A stretch of 64,000 nucleotides of DNA from Rhizobium redzepovicii. GTDB taxonomy: Bacteria > Pseudomonadota > Alphaproteobacteria > Rhizobiales > Rhizobiaceae. Under the pieces are notes generated by a model. The model made no database searches. It had not been told where the DNA came from and was given only the letters and a program-made list of their open reading frames with translations. The position numbers and the translations under genes are program-made. Below, piece after piece: positions 1 to 8,985 of the stretch. The stretch is taken from contig NZ_JAILYH010000001.1 of the NCBI RefSeq assembly GCF_019793435.1, positions 124,001 through 188,000 on the forward strand, given 5' to 3'. Numbering within the stretch: the first letter of the stretch is position 1; the number at the start of each line of letters is the position of its first letter.

Positions 1-372
1 CAAGCCCTTTTCGGTGGCGGCGATCAGCTTCTCCTTGCCTGCACGCGTGCTTTTCACGAGGCCGCGCTTTTCCAGCTTCTTGATCGCATAAATCACCAGA
101 TGAGTATCCTCGACGCCGAGCACGCTGCACAGATCGCCGAGCCGTTTCGGCCGCTGCCGGTGCGCCACCGAATGCAGCACCAGAACGTCGATCGGGGCGC
201 ATCCAGGCTCGCCAGCCGCCGTCATGCAGCGTACCATCCAGCGGTCGAAGGCATTGCCGGCGAGGATAAGGCCGAACTCCAGCTCCGAAAGAGCCGGAAG
301 CGCGCCATCGGCCAGATGTGCGGAGGAGACGATCGGCCCGATTTCCGCTTGTCTTCCACGCCCATCTGTCAT
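1..372 (-). CDS. Winged-helix MarR-like regulator, C-terminus cut by window edge
   Basis: The first 124 codons of a minus-strand gene are visible and the frame is still open at position 1. The protein begins MTDGRGRQAEIG. Around residues 60-115 it has a winged-helix pattern: the helix IDVLVLHSVAHRQRPKRL, then a recognition-helix segment ending VIYAIKKLEKRGLV and a basic wing (KSTRAGKEKL). This matches the predicted MarR-type winged-helix family. The start at 372 has a GGAGGG ribosome site 6 bases upstream. It is divergent from the fused oxoprolinase gene, and an excellent palindrome lies between them at 402-427, so it probably controls that gene and itself. The ligand is unknown. The stop codon lies outside the window. 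Confidence 0.75.
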   Translation of the reverse strand, partial: MTDGRGRQAEIGPIVSSAHLADGALPALSELEFGLILAGNAFDRWMVRCMTAAGEPGCAPIDVLVLHSVAHRQRPKRLGDLCSVLGVEDTHLVIYAIKKLEKRGLVKSTRAGKEKLIAATEKGL

Positions 373-401
373 GTCCACCCTCCATGATCCGAGAGGAAAC
401 G

Positions 402-427
402 TTGACATTTTATCCATAAATCGTCAA
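402..427. promoter_or_regulatory. Four-arm palindromic operator between regulator and oxoprolinase
   Basis: The sequence reads TTGAC-AT-TTTAT-CC-ATAAA-TC-GTCAA: both arm pairs are perfect, 20 matching bases in 26, with three 2-base breaks. It lies about midway in the 85-base divergent region. The size and symmetry fit a dimeric winged-helix repressor. Binding by the neighbouring regulator is inferred. Confidence 0.65.
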
Positions 428-457
428 TAAATTTTCAGTTCAACAGGAGGCCGGACG

Positions 458-3400
458 ATGGGCGGACAGTGGGATTTCTGGATCGATCGCGGCGGCACCT
501 TCACCGATATCGTCGCACGCCGTCCCGACGGTGCGCTGATCGCCCACAAGCTGCTTTCGGAAAATCCGGAAGCCTATCGCGACCCGGCCGTGCACGGCAT
601 TCGCGAACTGCTCGGGCTCAAAGCCGGTGATCCTGTCCCTTCCGAGCGCATCGGCGCGGTGAAGATGGGAACGACGGTCGCCACCAATGCGCTCTTGGAA
701 CGCAAGGGGGATCCGACCCTCCTGGTGACGACCAAAGGTTTCCGCGATGCGCTGGAGATCGGCTACCAGGCCCGCGCCGATATCTTCGCCAAGAAGATCG
801 TCAAGCCGGAACTGCTCTATGCCGGCGTCATCGAGGCCGACGAGCGCGTGCTGGCGGACGGCACGGTGGAACGTCCGCTCGACGAGGGCAGGCTGCGGCA
901 GGCGCTCGAAGCCGCCTATGCCGAGGGCCTGCGCGCCGTCGCCATCGTCTTCGTGCACGCCTACCGCTATCCCGAGCATGAGCAACGGGCCGCCGCCATC
1001 GCGCGCGCGATCGGCTTCACACAAATCTCGCCCTCGCACGTCGTTTCCCCGCTGATCAAGCTCGTCGGCCGCGGCGACACTGCCGTCGTCGACGCCTATC
1101 TGTCCCCGGTTCTCCGGCGCTATGTCGATCAGGTCGCCACCGAACTCGGCGCCGTCGAGGGGCAAGGCCCGAAGCTGATGTTCATGCAGTCCTCCGGCGG
1201 GCTGACCGACGCGCATCTGTTCCAGGGTAAGGATGCGATCCTCTCAGGCCCCGCCGGCGGCGTGGTCGGCGCGGTCGAGGTGTCGCGCATTGCCGGCTTC
1301 GGCCAGATGATCGGCTTCGACATGGGCGGCACCTCGACGGATGTGTCGCATTACGACGGTGAACTGGAGCGCGCCTTCGAGACCGAAGTCGCCGGCGTGC
1401 GCATGCGCGCGCCGATGATGAAGATCCACACGGTGGCCGCCGGCGGCGGTTCGATCCTGAGCTTTGACGGTTCGCGCTTCCGCGTCGGCCCTGAATCAGC
1501 CGGCGCCACGCCCGGCCCGAAATCCTATCGCCGCGGCGGCCCGCTCACCGTCACCGACGCCAACATCATGACCGGCAAGCTCCTCCCGGAATTCTTCCCG
1601 GCGATCTTCGGCCCGAGACAGGACCAGCCGCTCGATGCCGGGGCGGTGCACGCCGCCTTTGCCGAGATGGCAAAGACGATCGGCGGCGGTCGGACGGCTG
1701 AGGACGCCGCCGACGGTTTCCTCGCCATCGCTGTCGAGAACATGGCCAATGCCATCAAAAAGATCTCGGTCCAGCGCGGTTATGACGTTTCGGGCTATGC
1801 GCTCACCTGTTTCGGCGGCGCCGGCGGCCAGCATGCCTGCCTCGTCGCCGATAGCCTCGGCATGAAAAGAGTGCTGATCCACCCCTTCTCCGGCATCCTT
1901 TCGGCCTATGGCATGGGCCTCGCCGATATCCGCGCCACCCGCCAGCGCGCGGTGCTGACCGAACTTGCTACGGCGTTGGTGACGATCGGCGAGATCAGGG
2001 CCGGGTTGGAGGCGGAGGTGCGCGAGGAGTTGACGCTGCAAGGCGTCGAGGCCGCCGACATGGAGGTCGTCACCCGGCTGCACCTGCAATATAAGGGCAC
2101 CGACACCGCCCTGCCCGTCGCCTTCGGGCCACAGGAGGAGATGGTGCAGGCCTTTGCCATCGCCCATAAGAAACAGTTCGGCTTCATCTTCGAAGACCGG
2201 CCCACTGTCGTCGATTCCATCGAAGTCGAGGGCATCGGCGGCGGCGCCGATATCGAGGAAGCTTATAGGGAGGCGAAAGTCTTCGAGCCGGAAGCGCTGC
2301 GCACGACCCGCTTCTATTCCGGCGGAACATGGCAGGACGCCGGAATTTTCAAGCGCGACGCGCTGAAGCCCGGCGCCATCCTCAGAGGGCCTGCCCTTGT
2401 CATCGAAGCACATCAGACGATCGTCGTCGAAGCCGGCTGGCAGGCGCGGCTCACCGGCCACGATCATATCGTCCTCACCCGCGAGATCCCACTTGCCCGC
2501 CATGCCGCGATCGGCACCAATGCCGATCCGGTCATGCTCGAAGTCTTCAACAATCTGTTCATGGCGATCGCCGAGCAGATGGGCGTGACGCTGCAGAACA
2601 CCGCGCATTCGGTCAATATCAAGGAGCGGCTCGATTTCTCCTGCGCCGTCTTCGACCGCACCGGCGCACTCGTCGCCAATGCGCCGCATATGCCGGTGCA
2701 TCTCGGCTCGATGGATCGTTCGGTCGAAACCATCATCCGCCTCAACGAAGGCCGCATCCATCCGGGCGACGTCTTCGCGCTCAACGCGCCTTATAATGGC
2801 GGCACGCATCTGCCCGACATCACCGTCGTCACCCCTGTTTTCGACGATGCCGGAGAGGTGATCCTGTTTTACGTCGCCTCGCGTGGCCATCATGCCGATA
2901 TCGGCGGCAAGGCGCCGGGTTCGATGACGCCGCGAGCGACGAAGGTCGACGAGGAAGGCGTGCTGATCGACAATTTCCTGCTGGTCAACAAAGGCCGTTT
3001 CCGCGAAGCGGACTTCGCGGCGATGCTGACCGACCATCCCTATCCCGCCCGCAATCCGGCTCAGAACCTTGCCGACGTCAAGGCGCAGATCGCTGCCAAC
3101 GAAAAGGGCGTGCAGGAGTTGCGCAAGATGGTTTCCCATTTTGGGCTCGACGTCGTCGAAGCCTATATGGGCCATGTGCAGGACAATGCCGAAGAAAGCG
3201 TCCGCCGGGTGATCGCCCGCCTCAGTGACAGCGAATTCACCTATCCCACCGATCAGGGCGCCGTCATCAAGGTGAAGATCACCGTCGACAGGCAGGCACG
3301 TGAGGCGATGGTCGATTTCACCGACACGAGCGCGCAACAGCCGACCAATTTCAATGCGCCGGAACCGGTGACGCGCGCCGCCGTGCTCTATGTCTTCCGC

Positions 3401-4069
3401 GTCATGGTCGAGCAACCGATCCCGATGAATGCCGGCTGCCTTCGGCCGATCCGGATCATCGTGCCGGACGGGTCGATGCTTCGCCCAGCCTATCCGGCCG
3501 CCGTCGTCGCCGGCAATGTCGAGACCAGCCAGCATGTGACGAATGCGCTGTTCGGAGCGCTCGGAACGCTCGCGGCAGCCCAGGGCTCGATGAACAACCT
3601 GACCTTCGGCAACGCCGCCTATCAATATTACGAGACGATATGCGCCGGCGGCCCCGCCGGCCTGCTCAACGACGGCACCGGCTTCAGCGGCGCCGACGGC
3701 GTGCACGCGCATATGACCAATTCGCGGCTGACCGATCCCGAAGTGCTAGAATTCCGCTTTCCCGTCGTGCTCGAAGATTTCCACATCCGCCGCGGTTCTG
3801 GCGGCAAGGGACAGTATAGTTCCGGCGGCGGCACCGAGCGCACCATCCGCTTCCTGGAGATGATGGATTGCAGCATTCTCTCCTCGCATCGCACGATCCG
3901 GCCTTTCGGCCTTTTCGGCGGAGAAGACGGGCAGCTGGGAAAAACCGAGATCCGCCGCGCGAACGGCACCGTCGAAAGACTTGACGGCTGCGACCAGACA
4001 ATGCTCGCCGCCGGCGACGCCGTGATCGTCACGACGCCGACCGGCGGTGGCTACGGCAAGCCGGACTGA
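458..4069 (+). CDS. Fused HyuA-HyuB hydantoinase / 5-oxoprolinase (ATP-hydrolysing)
   Basis: This 1203-residue protein joins both halves of the hydantoinase/oxoprolinase family in one chain. Residues 1-680 are the HyuA half: it opens with [16 protein letters not shown] (the Hydant_A_N phosphate-binding motif) and has the actin-like ATPase motif [11 protein letters not shown] near residue 290. Residues from about 690 ([17 protein letters not shown]) to the end are the HyuB half, with the conserved stretches [13 protein letters not shown] and GGGYG near the C-terminus. Family members open 5-oxoproline or hydantoin-type rings at the cost of ATP. The length matches fused oxoprolinases, whereas many bacteria use two genes. 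The start follows an AGGAGG site. The substrate (5-oxoproline, a hydantoin or another cyclic amide) cannot be read from sequence. Confidence 0.88.
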   Translation: MGGQWDFWIDRGGTFTDIVARRPDGALIAHKLLSENPEAYRDPAVHGIRELLGLKAGDPVPSERIGAVKMGTTVATNALLERKGDPTLLVTTKGFRDALEIGYQARADIFAKKIVKPELLYAGVIEADERVLADGTVERPLDEGRLRQALEAAYAEGLRAVAIVFVHAYRYPEHEQRAAAIARAIGFTQISPSHVVSPLIKLVGRGDTAVVDAYLSPVLRRYVDQVATELGAVEGQGPKLMFMQSSGGLTDAHLFQGKDAILSGPAGGVVGAVEVSRIAGFGQMIGFDMGGTSTDVSHYDGELERAFETEVAGVRMRAPMMKIHTVAAGGGSILSFDGSRFRVGPESAGATPGPKSYRRGGPLTVTDANIMTGKLLPEFFPAIFGPRQDQPLDAGAVHAAFAEMAKTIGGGRTAEDAADGFLAIAVENMANAIKKISVQRGYDVSGYALTCFGGAGGQHACLVADSLGMKRVLIHPFSGILSAYGMGLADIRATRQRAVLTELATALVTIGEIRAGLEAEVREELTLQGVEAADMEVVTRLHLQYKGTDTALPVAFGPQEEMVQAFAIAHKKQFGFIFEDRPTVVDSIEVEGIGGGADIEEAYREAKVFEPEALRTTRFYSGGTWQDAGIFKRDALKPGAILRGPALVIEAHQTIVVEAGWQARLTGHDHIVLTREIPLARHAAIGTNADPVMLEVFNNLFMAIAEQMGVTLQNTAHSVNIKERLDFSCAVFDRTGALVANAPHMPVHLGSMDRSVETIIRLNEGRIHPGDVFALNAPYNGGTHLPDITVVTPVFDDAGEVILFYVASRGHHADIGGKAPGSMTPRATKVDEEGVLIDNFLLVNKGRFREADFAAMLTDHPYPARNPAQNLADVKAQIAANEKGVQELRKMVSHFGLDVVEAYMGHVQDNAEESVRRVIARLSDSEFTYPTDQGAVIKVKITVDRQAREAMVDFTDTSAQQPTNFNAPEPVTRAAVLYVFRVMVEQPIPMNAGCLRPIRIIVPDGSMLRPAYPAAVVAGNVETSQHVTNALFGALGTLAAAQGSMNNLTFGNAAYQYYETICAGGPAGLLNDGTGFSGADGVHAHMTNSRLTDPEVLEFRFPVVLEDFHIRRGSGGKGQYSSGGGTERTIRFLEMMDCSILSSHRTIRPFGLFGGEDGQLGKTEIRRANGTVERLDGCDQTMLAAGDAVIVTTPTGGGYGKPD

Positions 4070-4160
4070 AACGCGTCACGTCAAACTTTGATCGACCCGC
4101 TTCAGCTCCTTGTTTCACGCATGTCTTTAACCCGGAACCGCCAATCCCAGGCGACTTGCG

Positions 4161-5021
4161 TCAAAGGATCGGCTTGCCGCCAGTGACCGCGATTGTCGTG
4201 CCGGAGACATAGCTCGACAAGGGATCGGCCAGCATCACATAGGCTGTAGCCAGCTCCGCCGGCTGGCCGGGCCGTTTCATCGGCACCTGCTTGCCGAAAT
4301 TGCTGACGCTTTCCTCGGGCAGCGTCGAGGGAATGAGTGGCGTCCAGATCGGCCCCGGCGCCACGGCATTGGCGCGGATGCCCTTCTCGGCCAGAAGCTG
4401 GGCAAGGCCGGCGGTGAAATTCTGGATCGCGCCCTTGGTCGTCGCATAGGCAAGCAGTGTCGGGTTCGGACTGTCGGAGTTGATCGAGGCGGTGTTGATG
4501 ATTGAGCTGCCGGGCTTCATGTGGGGAACGGCCGCCTTGGTCAGATAGAACATCGCATGGATATTGACCTTGAAGGTCAGTTCCCACTCCTCGTCGCTGA
4601 TTTCGTCGATGCTCTTGAAGCTCGCCTGATGGGCCGCATTGTTGACGAGAATGTCGATACCGCCGAGCTCCTTGACCGCCGTCTCGACGATCTGCCGGCA
4701 CAGAGCCGGATCCTGGATATCGCCGCTGACCAGCACGGCCTTGCGACCGGCCTCCTCGACCAGCCGCTTCGTCTCGTCGGCATCCTCATCCTCGTCGAGA
4801 TAGGAAATTACGATATCGGCGCCTTCCCTGGCATAGGCGATCGCCACCGCCCGGCCGATGCCGCTATCGCCGCCGGTGATGATCGCCCGCTTGCCCTTCA
4901 GCCGCTCGGAACCGCGATAGCTTTTTTCGCCATGGTCGGGAACCGGGTCCATCTGCGCGGTAAAACCGGGCATCGGCTGTTTCTGGGATGGGAACGGCGG
5001 CGTCGGATAATTCGTCATCAT
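4161..5021 (-). CDS. Short-chain dehydrogenase of the YhdF/YghA stress type
   Basis: A 286-residue classical SDR with a typical N-terminal extension of this subgroup (proline-rich, about 40 residues, PGFTAQMDPVPDHGEKSY). The NAD(P)-binding motif TGGDSGIG is at about 49-56, NNAA at 127-130, and the catalytic residues are Ser179, Tyr192 and Lys196 (YATTK). The substrate is unknown; relatives are annotated as general stress proteins. The gene starts MM at 5021 behind AGGAGG. A GGAAC-N18-TT element just upstream resembles the rhizobial EcfG/RpoE2 general-stress promoter, which would agree with that role. It is divergent from the iclR-type gene and ends 91 bases from the oxoprolinase stop. Confidence 0.85.
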   Translation of the reverse strand: MMTNYPTPPFPSQKQPMPGFTAQMDPVPDHGEKSYRGSERLKGKRAIITGGDSGIGRAVAIAYAREGADIVISYLDEDEDADETKRLVEEAGRKAVLVSGDIQDPALCRQIVETAVKELGGIDILVNNAAHQASFKSIDEISDEEWELTFKVNIHAMFYLTKAAVPHMKPGSSIINTASINSDSPNPTLLAYATTKGAIQNFTAGLAQLLAEKGIRANAVAPGPIWTPLIPSTLPEESVSNFGKQVPMKRPGQPAELATAYVMLADPLSSYVSGTTIAVTGGKPIL

Positions 5022-5042
5022 GACCTCCTGGGTTCAGGGTCA

Positions 5043-5067
5043 AACTCAGGCTGCGGTTTGTTGTTCC
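5043..5067 (-). promoter_or_regulatory. Candidate EcfG/RpoE2 general-stress promoter
   Basis: Read on the minus strand, GGAAC (5067-5063) is followed by 18 bases and TT (5044-5043). This matches the GGAAC-N18/19-TT pattern known for rhizobial EcfG sigma factors. It would start transcription about 15 bases before the SDR start codon. The motif is short, so chance occurrence is possible. Confidence 0.4.
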
Positions 5068-5223
5068 AAGGTTTTGATCGAGTTCTTTCCGAGCGGGCAC
5101 ACCGTACAGAGAATAATCTCGCTGCCGCATTCCTCCGCACGATCAACCTACAAAATGTTGCGATTTGCCACAGCGACCGCTATGCCATAGTAATGTAACA
5201 TGATCGCAGTTTTAACGAGGTGC

Positions 5224-6063
5224 ATGGAATTGGACGGAAAAACATCACCCGCAGTTTACGCCGAAGACGAGGGCCATTCCGAGGAAGCCGCCGGCAAGGG
5301 CGCGCGGCGCGCGCGCGTCAGCGGTATCGACCGGGCGCTTCAGGTGATCGATCATCTCTATGAGACGGGATCGCCTGCCGGTGTCTATGCCATCGCCAAG
5401 GCCGTGAAGGCGCCGCTGTCGACCGTCTACGTCATCGTCGACGATCTGGTCGAGAAGAACATGCTGACACGCCAGGCTGATGGTTCCATCTGGCTCGGCG
5501 CACGGCTTTATCACTACGGGCTCGCCTATGCCCGGTCGCTGGATTTCATGAGCATCGCCACCCACGAAATGCACGATCTCTGCCGCCAGGCCGGCGAAAC
5601 CGTGCAGGTCTGCGGCCGCGACGGTGATTATATGCTGGTGCTTGCCATGGCCGATGGCCCGAGCCACTTCCAGGTGGCGTCGCGCGTCGGCACAAGGGTG
5701 CCGCTGAACTGGACGGCGTCGGGCCGCCTGCTTGTCGGCCATCTGCCGGAAGAGGAGCGCATCGAGCTGTTCAAGCGCTGCGCCCGCTCGTCTCCGACCG
5801 GCCGCGCCGAGATCGATCCAAGCACGCTGTCGGAAGCCGCCGCCAAGGCCTTTGAGGCGCGCCTGTCGATCCAGGCGGGGGAATCGGATTATGCGGTTGC
5901 CTGCATCGCCTCGCCGATCTGCGACCGCGATGGCCACTGCGTCGCCACCATTTCCATCGTGCTGCCGGAGCAGAAAGCCTTCTCCGACGAGAACCACTAT
6001 ACCGCGCATGTACGCAATTCGGCGGAGCGGATCGAAAAGCTGATGGGCTGGCGCAACCGCTAA
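5224..6063 (+). CDS. IclR-family transcriptional regulator
   Basis: The protein has 279 residues from the chosen ATG at 5224, which has ACGAGG upstream; an in-frame ATG at 5200 lacks a clear site. A poorly conserved charged N-terminus is followed by the IclR helix-turn-helix (RALQVIDHLYE through KAPLSTVYVIVDDLVEKNML) and the C-terminal effector domain, with typical motifs RVGTRVPLNWTASGRLL and a late DYAVACIASPICDRDG. It is divergent from the SDR and convergent with the amidohydrolase 38 bases away. Convergent arrangement does not exclude control of the amidohydrolase, whose promoter contains a small palindrome. The effector is unknown. Confidence 0.88.
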   Translation: MELDGKTSPAVYAEDEGHSEEAAGKGARRARVSGIDRALQVIDHLYETGSPAGVYAIAKAVKAPLSTVYVIVDDLVEKNMLTRQADGSIWLGARLYHYGLAYARSLDFMSIATHEMHDLCRQAGETVQVCGRDGDYMLVLAMADGPSHFQVASRVGTRVPLNWTASGRLLVGHLPEEERIELFKRCARSSPTGRAEIDPSTLSEAAAKAFEARLSIQAGESDYAVACIASPICDRDGHCVATISIVLPEQKAFSDENHYTAHVRNSAERIEKLMGWRNR

Positions 6064-6101
6064 GGCTTTCCTCGGTCGCCGAACCAAGCCGACGGCCGGT
6101 C

Positions 6102-7316
6102 CTAACGGTAGGAATAACCGTGGCTGTGGCGCACCAGCTTGCGCGCCCGCGGCACGTAGCGGCTGGCTGCAACGGCATCGGCGCCCATCACCGCGTAACG
6201 CGGCTCGAACAGCTTGCTGAGGACCGAAACGTCGCCGTTGGAATCCGTCGCCTCGAGTTCGCAATCGACAAGGTCGAAAATGGTGAATTCGGCTTGCGCG
6301 CCGACCAAAAGCCGGTTCTCCATCGACAGCTTGATGACCGAGGCCGGTGCATGGGTGACGGCCTCGACCACCTTGTCGAAGGGCATGCCGACGCTGAGCA
6401 GCTTCGACATCGTCGTCGCCAGGTCCCAGACCGGAAAATTCATCGAATGGCCGTGCAGGTCGGTCGAGATCGAGAACGGCAGCAGCCCGCGCGCGATCGC
6501 CGCTTCCGCCACCTTGAAGGAGAAGGAGGCGCCGCCGTGGCCGATGTCGAGGCGAATGCCCTCGGAGGCGCAGCGCTCGGCGAGATTGAAAAGATCCTCG
6601 TCCTCCATGATGCTCGAACCCGCCTTGCCGTTGAAGCAGTGGGTGACGACATCGCCGGGACCGAGGATCTCCAGCACTTCGTCATAGAGCGCCGGCGGTT
6701 CGCCGACATGCACCATCATCGGCACTTTCAGAATCTTGGCGATCTTCTTGCCGAGCTTGACAGGGGTGACACCCCAGGAGCCGGTGATGACATGGCTGGC
6801 GCGCACCTTGATGCCGACGATGTGCTCGCTGTTTTCGGCGTAGACTTCAAGGATCCGGTCGAGATCGATATCTCTTATATCCCTGAGCTCGGCGACGCGA
6901 TTGCAGGCGACAAGGCCGATCGAGCCGAGGTTCAGGAAGGCCTTGATGCGCTCGCGCGAGGGCTCGATGATATATTCGCGGAAGCCATGGAAATTCGCCT
7001 CACCAGCCGAACCGGCATCGACCAGCGTCGTGACGCCGCGCTCGAGACCGCATTCGGAGGGACGAATGGAAATGTCGGTGCCCCCATGCCAGATATGCAC
7101 ATGCAGGTCGATCCAGCCCGGCGAGACGAAGGCGCCCTTGCCGTCGATGCGGGTCACATCCTCAGAAACGGCGAGCGCCGGACCGATCTTTGCGATTTTG
7201 CCGTCGCGATCGACGAGAATGTCGAGCGCCCCTTCCGCAGTCCCCGCACCGAAAGCCATCGGTTTCACATTGGTGAGAAGGAGCGGCTTTTTCGCCTGGT
7301 CGCCGGACTTGCTCAT
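6102..7316 (-). CDS. Amidohydrolase/deacetylase-family metallohydrolase
   Basis: A 404-residue TIM-barrel amidohydrolase. The metal-binding motif HVHIWHG (DLHVHIWHGG) lies near residue 72, the candidate bridging lysine is in VGIKVRASH, further histidines are in MMVHVGEPP and VTHCFNGKAG, and the catalytic aspartate is in ISTDLHGHS. This pattern fits the subgroup annotated as amidohydrolase/deacetylase metallohydrolases, which hydrolyse N-acyl or amide bonds of small molecules. It begins MSKSGDQ at 7316 and stands alone, convergent with the IclR gene. With the oxoprolinase 2 kb away, the region may serve cyclic or acylated amino-acid derivatives, but that is inference. Confidence 0.82.
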   Translation of the reverse strand: MSKSGDQAKKPLLLTNVKPMAFGAGTAEGALDILVDRDGKIAKIGPALAVSEDVTRIDGKGAFVSPGWIDLHVHIWHGGTDISIRPSECGLERGVTTLVDAGSAGEANFHGFREYIIEPSRERIKAFLNLGSIGLVACNRVAELRDIRDIDLDRILEVYAENSEHIVGIKVRASHVITGSWGVTPVKLGKKIAKILKVPMMVHVGEPPALYDEVLEILGPGDVVTHCFNGKAGSSIMEDEDLFNLAERCASEGIRLDIGHGGASFSFKVAEAAIARGLLPFSISTDLHGHSMNFPVWDLATTMSKLLSVGMPFDKVVEAVTHAPASVIKLSMENRLLVGAQAEFTIFDLVDCELEATDSNGDVSVLSKLFEPRYAVMGADAVAASRYVPRARKLVRHSHGYSYR

Positions 7317-7341
7317 ATCGCGTCATTCCACAGTTATGTTA

Positions 7342-7355
7342 TATAAATCTTTATA
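7342..7355. promoter_or_regulatory. Small AT-rich palindrome in amidohydrolase promoter
   Basis: TATAAA-TC-TTTATA forms a perfect 6-base inverted repeat about 26 bases before the amidohydrolase start, in an AT-rich island. It could be an operator (IclR is the nearest candidate) or simply part of the promoter. Confidence 0.35.
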
Positions 7356-7481
7356 ATAGAATAAAGCTGGAGGTGCGCCTGTCAAGCAAAATGACGCGAC
7401 GAGGACGGCCGCGAAAAATGCTGGCGAAGGCGCGCCAATCTGAAATCCACCTACTGAAGGAGCACCGGATCGCCGTCTGTT

Positions 7482-8351
7482 TCAGCTGGAAAGCACGGAA
7501 TAGTTGACGTGTTCGAGATAATCCGGATCTGCGAAGGCGTCGATTACCGTCACCCTCCCGTCGGCGATGGTCAGCGTCACGACGACGCGCAGTTCGTCCT
7601 TGATGCGGACGATGAATCCGACTTCGCCGTCGACGAGCGCGGCTTCCGCCGCCTGTGCCCGGCCCTTGAACAGCTCTGCGACCTCGGACGCGCCGCGCCT
7701 TCCGCCAAATGGACCGAATCGCGCTGCCGTCGCATCCGGCCGGAAGACGACATCGGGGGCAAGCACGGCAAGCAACGCCTCGAGATCACCGTTGCGCGAT
7801 GCCGTCAGGAAGGCTTCCGCGATCGTCCGCTTGTGGCCGAGATCGACATCGGGCGCCTCTTCCGTGCCCTGCACTCGGCGGCGGGCGCGGCTTGCGAGCT
7901 GCCGGGCGGCGGCGGACGTGCGGCCGATGATCGGCGCGATCTCGTCAAAAGGCAGATCGAACATGTCATGCAGCACGAAGGCGACACGCTCGGCCGGCGC
8001 CAGCGTCTGCAGCACGACGAGCAAGGCCACGCCGACCGATTCGGCGAAGGCCGCATCGCGCTCCGGATCGTTTGCCGGATCGGCGATCGCGGCATGAACC
8101 GGCATCTCCAGCGGCTCCTCCCGCCGGGTCTTGCGCGCACGCAGCATGTCGAGACAGATGCGCGCCACAACTGTCGTCAACCAGCCGCCGAGATTGCCGA
8201 CGTCGGTCGTATCCGCGCGGTTGAGCCGCAGCCAGGCCTCCTGGACGGCGTCTTCAGCCTCGCTGCGCGAGCCGAGCATGCGATAGGCCGCCGCCCGCAG
8301 ATGCGCCCGGTTCGCCTCGAATTGATCGGCCAGCCATTTTTTCTCGTTCAT
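7482..8351 (-). CDS. ECF41-type RNA polymerase sigma factor with C-terminal SnoaL-like domain
   Basis: A 289-residue ECF sigma factor. Residues 1-170 hold region 2 (RSEAEDAVQEAWLRLNRAD) and region 4 (LAPAERVAFVLHDMFDLPFDEIAPIIGRT). Residues from about 180 (KRTIAEAFLTASRNGDLEALLAVL) form a SnoaL-like extension of about 100 residues. That fusion defines group ECF41, where the extension replaces a separate anti-sigma factor. The divergent gene encodes a carboxymuconolactone-decarboxylase-like protein, one of the three protein types (COE) classically paired with ECF41. A perfect ECF41-type promoter lies upstream in the sigma direction, suggesting autoregulation. The inducing signal is unknown. 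Confidence 0.9.
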   Translation of the reverse strand: MNEKKWLADQFEANRAHLRAAAYRMLGSRSEAEDAVQEAWLRLNRADTTDVGNLGGWLTTVVARICLDMLRARKTRREEPLEMPVHAAIADPANDPERDAAFAESVGVALLVVLQTLAPAERVAFVLHDMFDLPFDEIAPIIGRTSAAARQLASRARRRVQGTEEAPDVDLGHKRTIAEAFLTASRNGDLEALLAVLAPDVVFRPDATAARFGPFGGRRGASEVAELFKGRAQAAEAALVDGEVGFIVRIKDELRVVVTLTIADGRVTVIDAFADPDYLEHVNYSVLSS

Positions 8352-8387
8352 CCGTCACATTCCTTCGCTGCGTTCCGTCAAGCCCAT

Positions 8388-8414
8388 GACGAATGAAACC
8401 CGGCCGGTGTGACA
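8388..8414 (-). promoter_or_regulatory. ECF41-type promoter TGTCACA-N16-CGTC
   Basis: On the minus strand TGTCACA (8414-8408) is followed by exactly 16 bases and CGTC (8391-8388), the motif I recall for ECF41 sigma factors. It points toward the sigma gene, whose start is 37 bases downstream. On the plus strand a TGTGACA/CGTC pair exists but with 12-base spacing. Confidence 0.65.
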
Positions 8415-8460
8415 GCGCCGGCGGATCGTCGAAGAGCAAAATGCATCAAGGAGACATATC

Positions 8461-8937
8461 ATGCAGGAAAAATTGGTCATGCAGGAGAGAATGGGAAATC
8501 CCGCCCTGGTGCTTCCCGCCGCCATGCAGGCGCTGACGGCGCTTGCGAAGGTGCCGGCCGAGGCTGGCCTTTCGCCGAAGCTGCTGGAACTCGTCAATCT
8601 GCGCGCCAGCCAGATCAACGGCTGCAGCGTCTGCATCGACGGTCATCCGCGCATCGCCAAGAAGCTCGGCGAGACCGATGAAAGGCTTTTTGCCGTCAGC
8701 GCCTGGCGCGACACGCCCTATTTCAGCGGTGCCGAGCGGGCAGCCCTTGCGCTGACCGAGGCCGTGACCCGCACCAGCGACCGTTCCGACCCCGTGCCCG
8801 ACGAGATCTGGGACGAGGCGACCCGGCACTATGACGGCAAGAGCCTCGCGGCCCTCGTCATCGCCATCGCCAATATCAATGTCTGGAATCGGCTGAACAT
8901 CGCCACACGGCAGATCGCCGGCGCCTGGAAGCCGTAG
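8461..8937 (+). CDS. Carboxymuconolactone decarboxylase / AhpD-like protein
   Basis: The 158-residue protein is of the CMD/AhpD fold. The redox motif CSVCIDGH has Cys55, Cys58 and His62, the thiol pair and proton relay of AhpD-type alkylhydroperoxidases. The following helices (ERAALALTEAVTR, LAALVIAIANINVWNRLN) match the family. It starts MQEKLVMQERMG after an AAGGAG site. Divergence from the ECF41 sigma gene is a known pairing, so it is the likely regulon member, though the clean ECF41 promoter points the other way. The role may be peroxide or reactive-aldehyde detoxification; the substrate is unproven. Confidence 0.85.
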   Translation: MQEKLVMQERMGNPALVLPAAMQALTALAKVPAEAGLSPKLLELVNLRASQINGCSVCIDGHPRIAKKLGETDERLFAVSAWRDTPYFSGAERAALALTEAVTRTSDRSDPVPDEIWDEATRHYDGKSLAALVIAIANINVWNRLNIATRQIAGAWKP

Positions 8938-8945
8938 ATGCGGTT

Positions 8946-8976
8946 GCCGGCAGCGAATCACCCCTACGCTGCCGGC
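8946..8976. terminator. Bidirectional hairpin between convergent CMD and rhaI genes
   Basis: GCCGGCAGCG and CGCTGCCGGC form a perfect 10-bp stem with an 11-base loop in the 48-base gap between two convergent stops. There is no long T-run on either side, so it may act by structure alone. Confidence 0.55.
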
Positions 8977-8985
8977 GACTGAAGT

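Noticed and set aside
1496..3712. 738-codon open frame on the minus strand
   Set aside because: Antisense to the oxoprolinase gene, with no family resemblance and the same biased composition.
8408..8430. Plus-strand ECF41 promoter for the CMD gene
   Set aside because: TGTGACA and CGTC occur, but with a 12-base spacer instead of 16 and a mismatch in the -35 element.
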